DNA of 64,000 nt. It comes from Prorocentrum cordatum. Its lineage: Eukaryota; Sar; Dinophyceae; Prorocentrales; Prorocentraceae. Below, piece by piece: positions 61,561 through 64,000 of the stretch. Under the pieces are notes generated by a model. The model searched no databases. It saw only the letters and a program-made list of their open reading frames with translations, and had not been told where the DNA came from. The DNA lies in assembly GCA_963575745.1 (NCBI GenBank), contig CAUYUJ010014589.1:325001-389000 (forward strand), in the 5' to 3' direction. Made by a program: the position numbers and the translations under genes. Every line of letters begins with the position of its first letter. The first letter of the stretch is position 1.

Positions 61561-61756
61561 TGAGAGGCGCGGCTATCACGGGTCCCGCCTCAGTCGGGGT
61601 TGGCCCCGGTGCCGAAGGTTCCCACTGGGCGGCCACGTTCCTGACGGCCCACCCAGTGATGGGGTTCGTTTCGCCGCAGTGGCAGGCCGCGGCCTCGGTT
61701 CCCGTGTTACCTCCTGGGAGTGAGGTACACCCCCCACGCTGCGCTAGACACCCACG

Positions 61757-62415
61757 GCCCCCGTGGGCTCGTAGCCCGTGCGGTCGGCTGGAATAATCCC
61801 GCCCACGGTTTTGGTCGGGTTACCGGCCCGAGGAGGACCTGGTCGTCTCGCTGAAGGCGTTTCCCCATCTGTCCTGCTTCCACCTAGGTTCTTTGCCCGC
61901 GCTGAGTGCGGGCCGTGGTGCCGAGGACGCTGGTCCGGCCCCCCCTCGTGCTCCACCACATGAAGTTCAGCTTTGTGCAAGTGGTTTCCCCCCCTCGTCG
62001 CCGTTGGGGGTGATCATCACTGAATGAGACCCCCACTGCCTCGTGGATTGTAGCCCGTGCGGTCGGCTGAGATAACCCCACCCACGGTTTTGGCCGCGTT
62101 ACCGGCCCGCGGAGGTCCGGGTCGTTTGGCTGAAGGCGTCGCCCCATTGGTCCCTGCATACAGTGGATGGCTCTGGCCACGCATTGTGTCACCTTCTGGG
62201 TTCGAGAGGCACTACACTTCGCTTTGGTACCCGCGGCGTCCCGTGGGTTCCTGCGCCTGCGGTCGGCTGAAATAACCCCACCTAGGCCTTGCCCGTGTGA
62301 GTCTGGGCCGTGGTGATGAGGCAACTGGCTGAAGGCCTCTACTCGCTTCACCGTTGAAGTCTTGCTGTGTACTAAGTGACCTCCCCCCATCGTCGTTGTT
62401 GGGAGTGATCGTATC
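61757..62415 (+). repeat. CGGTCGGCTGAAATAACCCC repeat unit, three diverged copies
   Basis: Units begin at about 61,757, 62,038 and 62,238. They share GTGCGGTCGGCTG, ATAA.CCC.CCCACGGTTTTG, GTTACCGGCCCG.GGAGG and GGCTGAAGGCGT.. The first and third share a longer tail with GGGCCGTGGTG and TCGTCG.TG.TGGG.GTGATC. Confidence 0.7.
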
Positions 62416-62419
62416 TCTC

Positions 62420-64000
62420 GGCGGTGGACATGCACTGGGTGCTACGTGAGTGAGTACGCCGCTCTAGGCCTTCTGTGTTCCGCGGATGCCTGGGTACAGG
62501 CTCTGCGTTCGTTTTCGCCTGTTTGCGAGTGCGGTACCTTCTGGTGCCCTGGCTCACTGGCATCTGCCCAGTGGTCCTTGCTCGCGCCTCGGCTCAGGCT
62601 GCGGTCTGCTTTGCTTCGCGCGCGCCACTTGGCGCTCTGCTCTCTCTCTCTATTTCGGCCACCGGTCCAGCTCCCCACCTGCGGGTCTGGCTTGTGTTCG
62701 TTGGTTGTCCACCTGTGGCAGCTTCTCTTCCGCTGGCATCCGTTCAGTGTTTTTGCAAGGTAATATTCTGGCATCGTCTTTTGCCGCGCATTCGCTACAG
62801 CGGCCTACGTGCCACTGCAGCCAATTATCTCGCTCTGTGCCCCAGAACGTCAGTCCCGCTCGCTGGATCTGTCCTTCGAGCCGCCGAACAAAAAAAGTAT
62901 CCCCGCCAGCCTTGCGCGTCGCCTCTGCTTAAGTAGTCTCTGCGTAGCCCGCTTGGACCTGACTCGCCGCTGGCACGCTCGCCCGCGGCCGTTGACAAAA
63001 AAATATCCCCGCCAGCGGCGTCCGCCTGCTGCATGGTCTGCTTGTTCGACAAGGTGCTTGGGGTGGATGGGCCCTTCTTCTGGCCTTCATTGTGCTGCTG
63101 GCCTATACACCCCGCGCTCTGGGGAGTGCTACACGCCGGCCACTTCTTCGTTCACGTGCCGTTCTACCTCCCCCGCGCCATTTTGGTTGCGTGGTGTTCC
63201 CACATGCTTGACGTGCTCGTGGTGGGCACGGTCTCCCCGTCAAGTTCTACCTGTACGGCACGCTTGGCGCCCCTGTTCCGCCTTCACCCTGCGTGTCCTT
63301 CGAGGCAAGGTTTCGTGGCCGCCGGGGTACGGATCGGCCTGCTCGGCTCCTGGAGGCACGGTCGCGCTCTGCCGCTACTGGCGCTCGCTCCTCTTCGCGC
63401 CCACGACGCGGTCCTGGTGCCGTTCCTTCGCCCCCGCCTTTCGGCCGCCTTCGCGTCCCGCACGTCCCAGCGCGTTCGTTGCACCGCTTTTTCCTGCGCA
63501 GGTGGCATAGCCTGCCCCTGCTCGCCCGGCGTCCGACTTGATTTGTGCGCCTGCGTGCCCAAAAGTATCCCCGCCAGCCGGGACTTTCCTGGTGGACTCC
63601 CGGCTGCCCCTGTGGAATCCCGGGTGCGCTAGGATGTCCCTTGTGGACTCCTGGCTGCCCTTGGCCATTTGAGTACCGTGTCGCTGGCACGGGCCCCACG
63701 CAGGGACACAGGCGCGAGTCTGGAGCCTTGCGCGCGCGGGCTAAGGACTGCATTGATTCCGAATGTTGCGTGCGCGAAACAATTCCACAAGTACAGACCC
63801 GACATGCCTGCGATGATTTCCCGGACGCCTTGCGCCGCTGCGATAACGATGATTACCAGCTCGACCGCCACCTTGGGTTCAATGCTACTTTTGGGCGTAC
63901 ACGACAGGAGCACATTACGAACGACTGGGGCAATGTTGGGCGATCATGCAAGGGACGACCAAGACGCCCTTGACGCACGCAGCGGCAAACAGTGCAATCG
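62420..64000. other. Unrecognised sequence with repeated A-run/TATCCCCGCCAGC sites
   Basis: AAAAAAGTATCCCCGCCAGC at 62,891-62,910, AAAAAAATATCCCCGCCAGC at 62,997-63,016 and AAAAGTATCCCCGCCAGC at 63,561-63,578. Open frames cross this region in all plus frames but none shows conserved motifs or exon borders. The last 250 bp are near-unique sequence. Confidence 0.45.

Noticed and set aside
63033-63632. 200-codon plus-strand frame near the window end
   Set aside because: Cys/Leu/Pro-rich composition follows pyrimidine-rich DNA, other frames are equally open, and A-run repeat sites fall inside it.

Overview
This window looks like nuclear DNA from a dinoflagellate with a very large, repeat-filled, GC-rich genome. 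The strongest evidence is a complete, exact dinoflagellate spliced-leader (SL) sequence encoded in the DNA at 21,196-21,217. It lies 39 nt upstream of an ATG, and a decayed second SL-like stretch follows directly. Supporting signs are low gene density, short phase-0 exons separated by repeat-filled introns, probable GC-AG introns beside GT-AG ones, and extreme microsatellite load. The species cannot be fixed from this window; a genome of the Prorocentrum or Symbiodiniaceae type would fit. Bacterial features (operons, ribosome binding sites, rho-independent terminators) are not expected and none were seen.

Layout. 1-8.3 kb: GGA tracts, copies of an unclassified composite repeat ('element X', with an 83-bp sub-array), an AT-rich island and a near-identical 300-bp duplication. 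8.6-13.2 kb: candidate exons on the plus strand, including one resembling the Sec66/Sec71 translocon subunit and one terminal exon, among MITE-like elements (family A). 14.2-17.9 kb: about three diverged tandem copies of a 1-1.5 kb unit full of (CG)n hairpins. 18-19.8 kb: a CTTGGG minisatellite followed by a 12-bp ATCGATCTCACT array; the same pair recurs at 40.9-42.0 kb. 20.1 kb: one isolated exon. 21.2-25.7 kb: the SL-tagged reading frame and further coding segments, apparently damaged by frameshifts. 27.6-28.2 kb: a CCAAACACATA array. 29.5-35.4 kb: a multi-exon plus-strand gene of unknown function whose introns hold CTTGGG foldbacks, poly-G and TCC runs. 37.0-37.5 kb: two good exons separated by a candidate 52-nt GC-AG intron. 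38.5-40.6 kb: a 79-80 bp satellite with higher-order structure. 42.7-43.6 kb: inverted element X and a foldback element. 44-50 kb: mostly unrecognised sequence with scattered repeat pairs. 50.2-55.1 kb: an inverted CTTGGG block, GAT arrays and MITE family B, one copy of which is inserted in another repeat. 56-60 kb: very long GAT and CGT microsatellites. 60.5-64 kb: tandem repeats and unrecognised sequence.

No gene here can be assigned with certainty to a pathway. The coding regions were identified from uninterrupted amino-acid-like reading with splice signals in matching phase; the Sec66 call rests on recalled family pattern only. Several coding segments change frame in ways that a single missing base would explain. 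That means either assembly indels in homopolymers or young pseudogenes. Most of the window is a record of repeat birth, duplication and decay, plus one likely mRNA-derived insertion.
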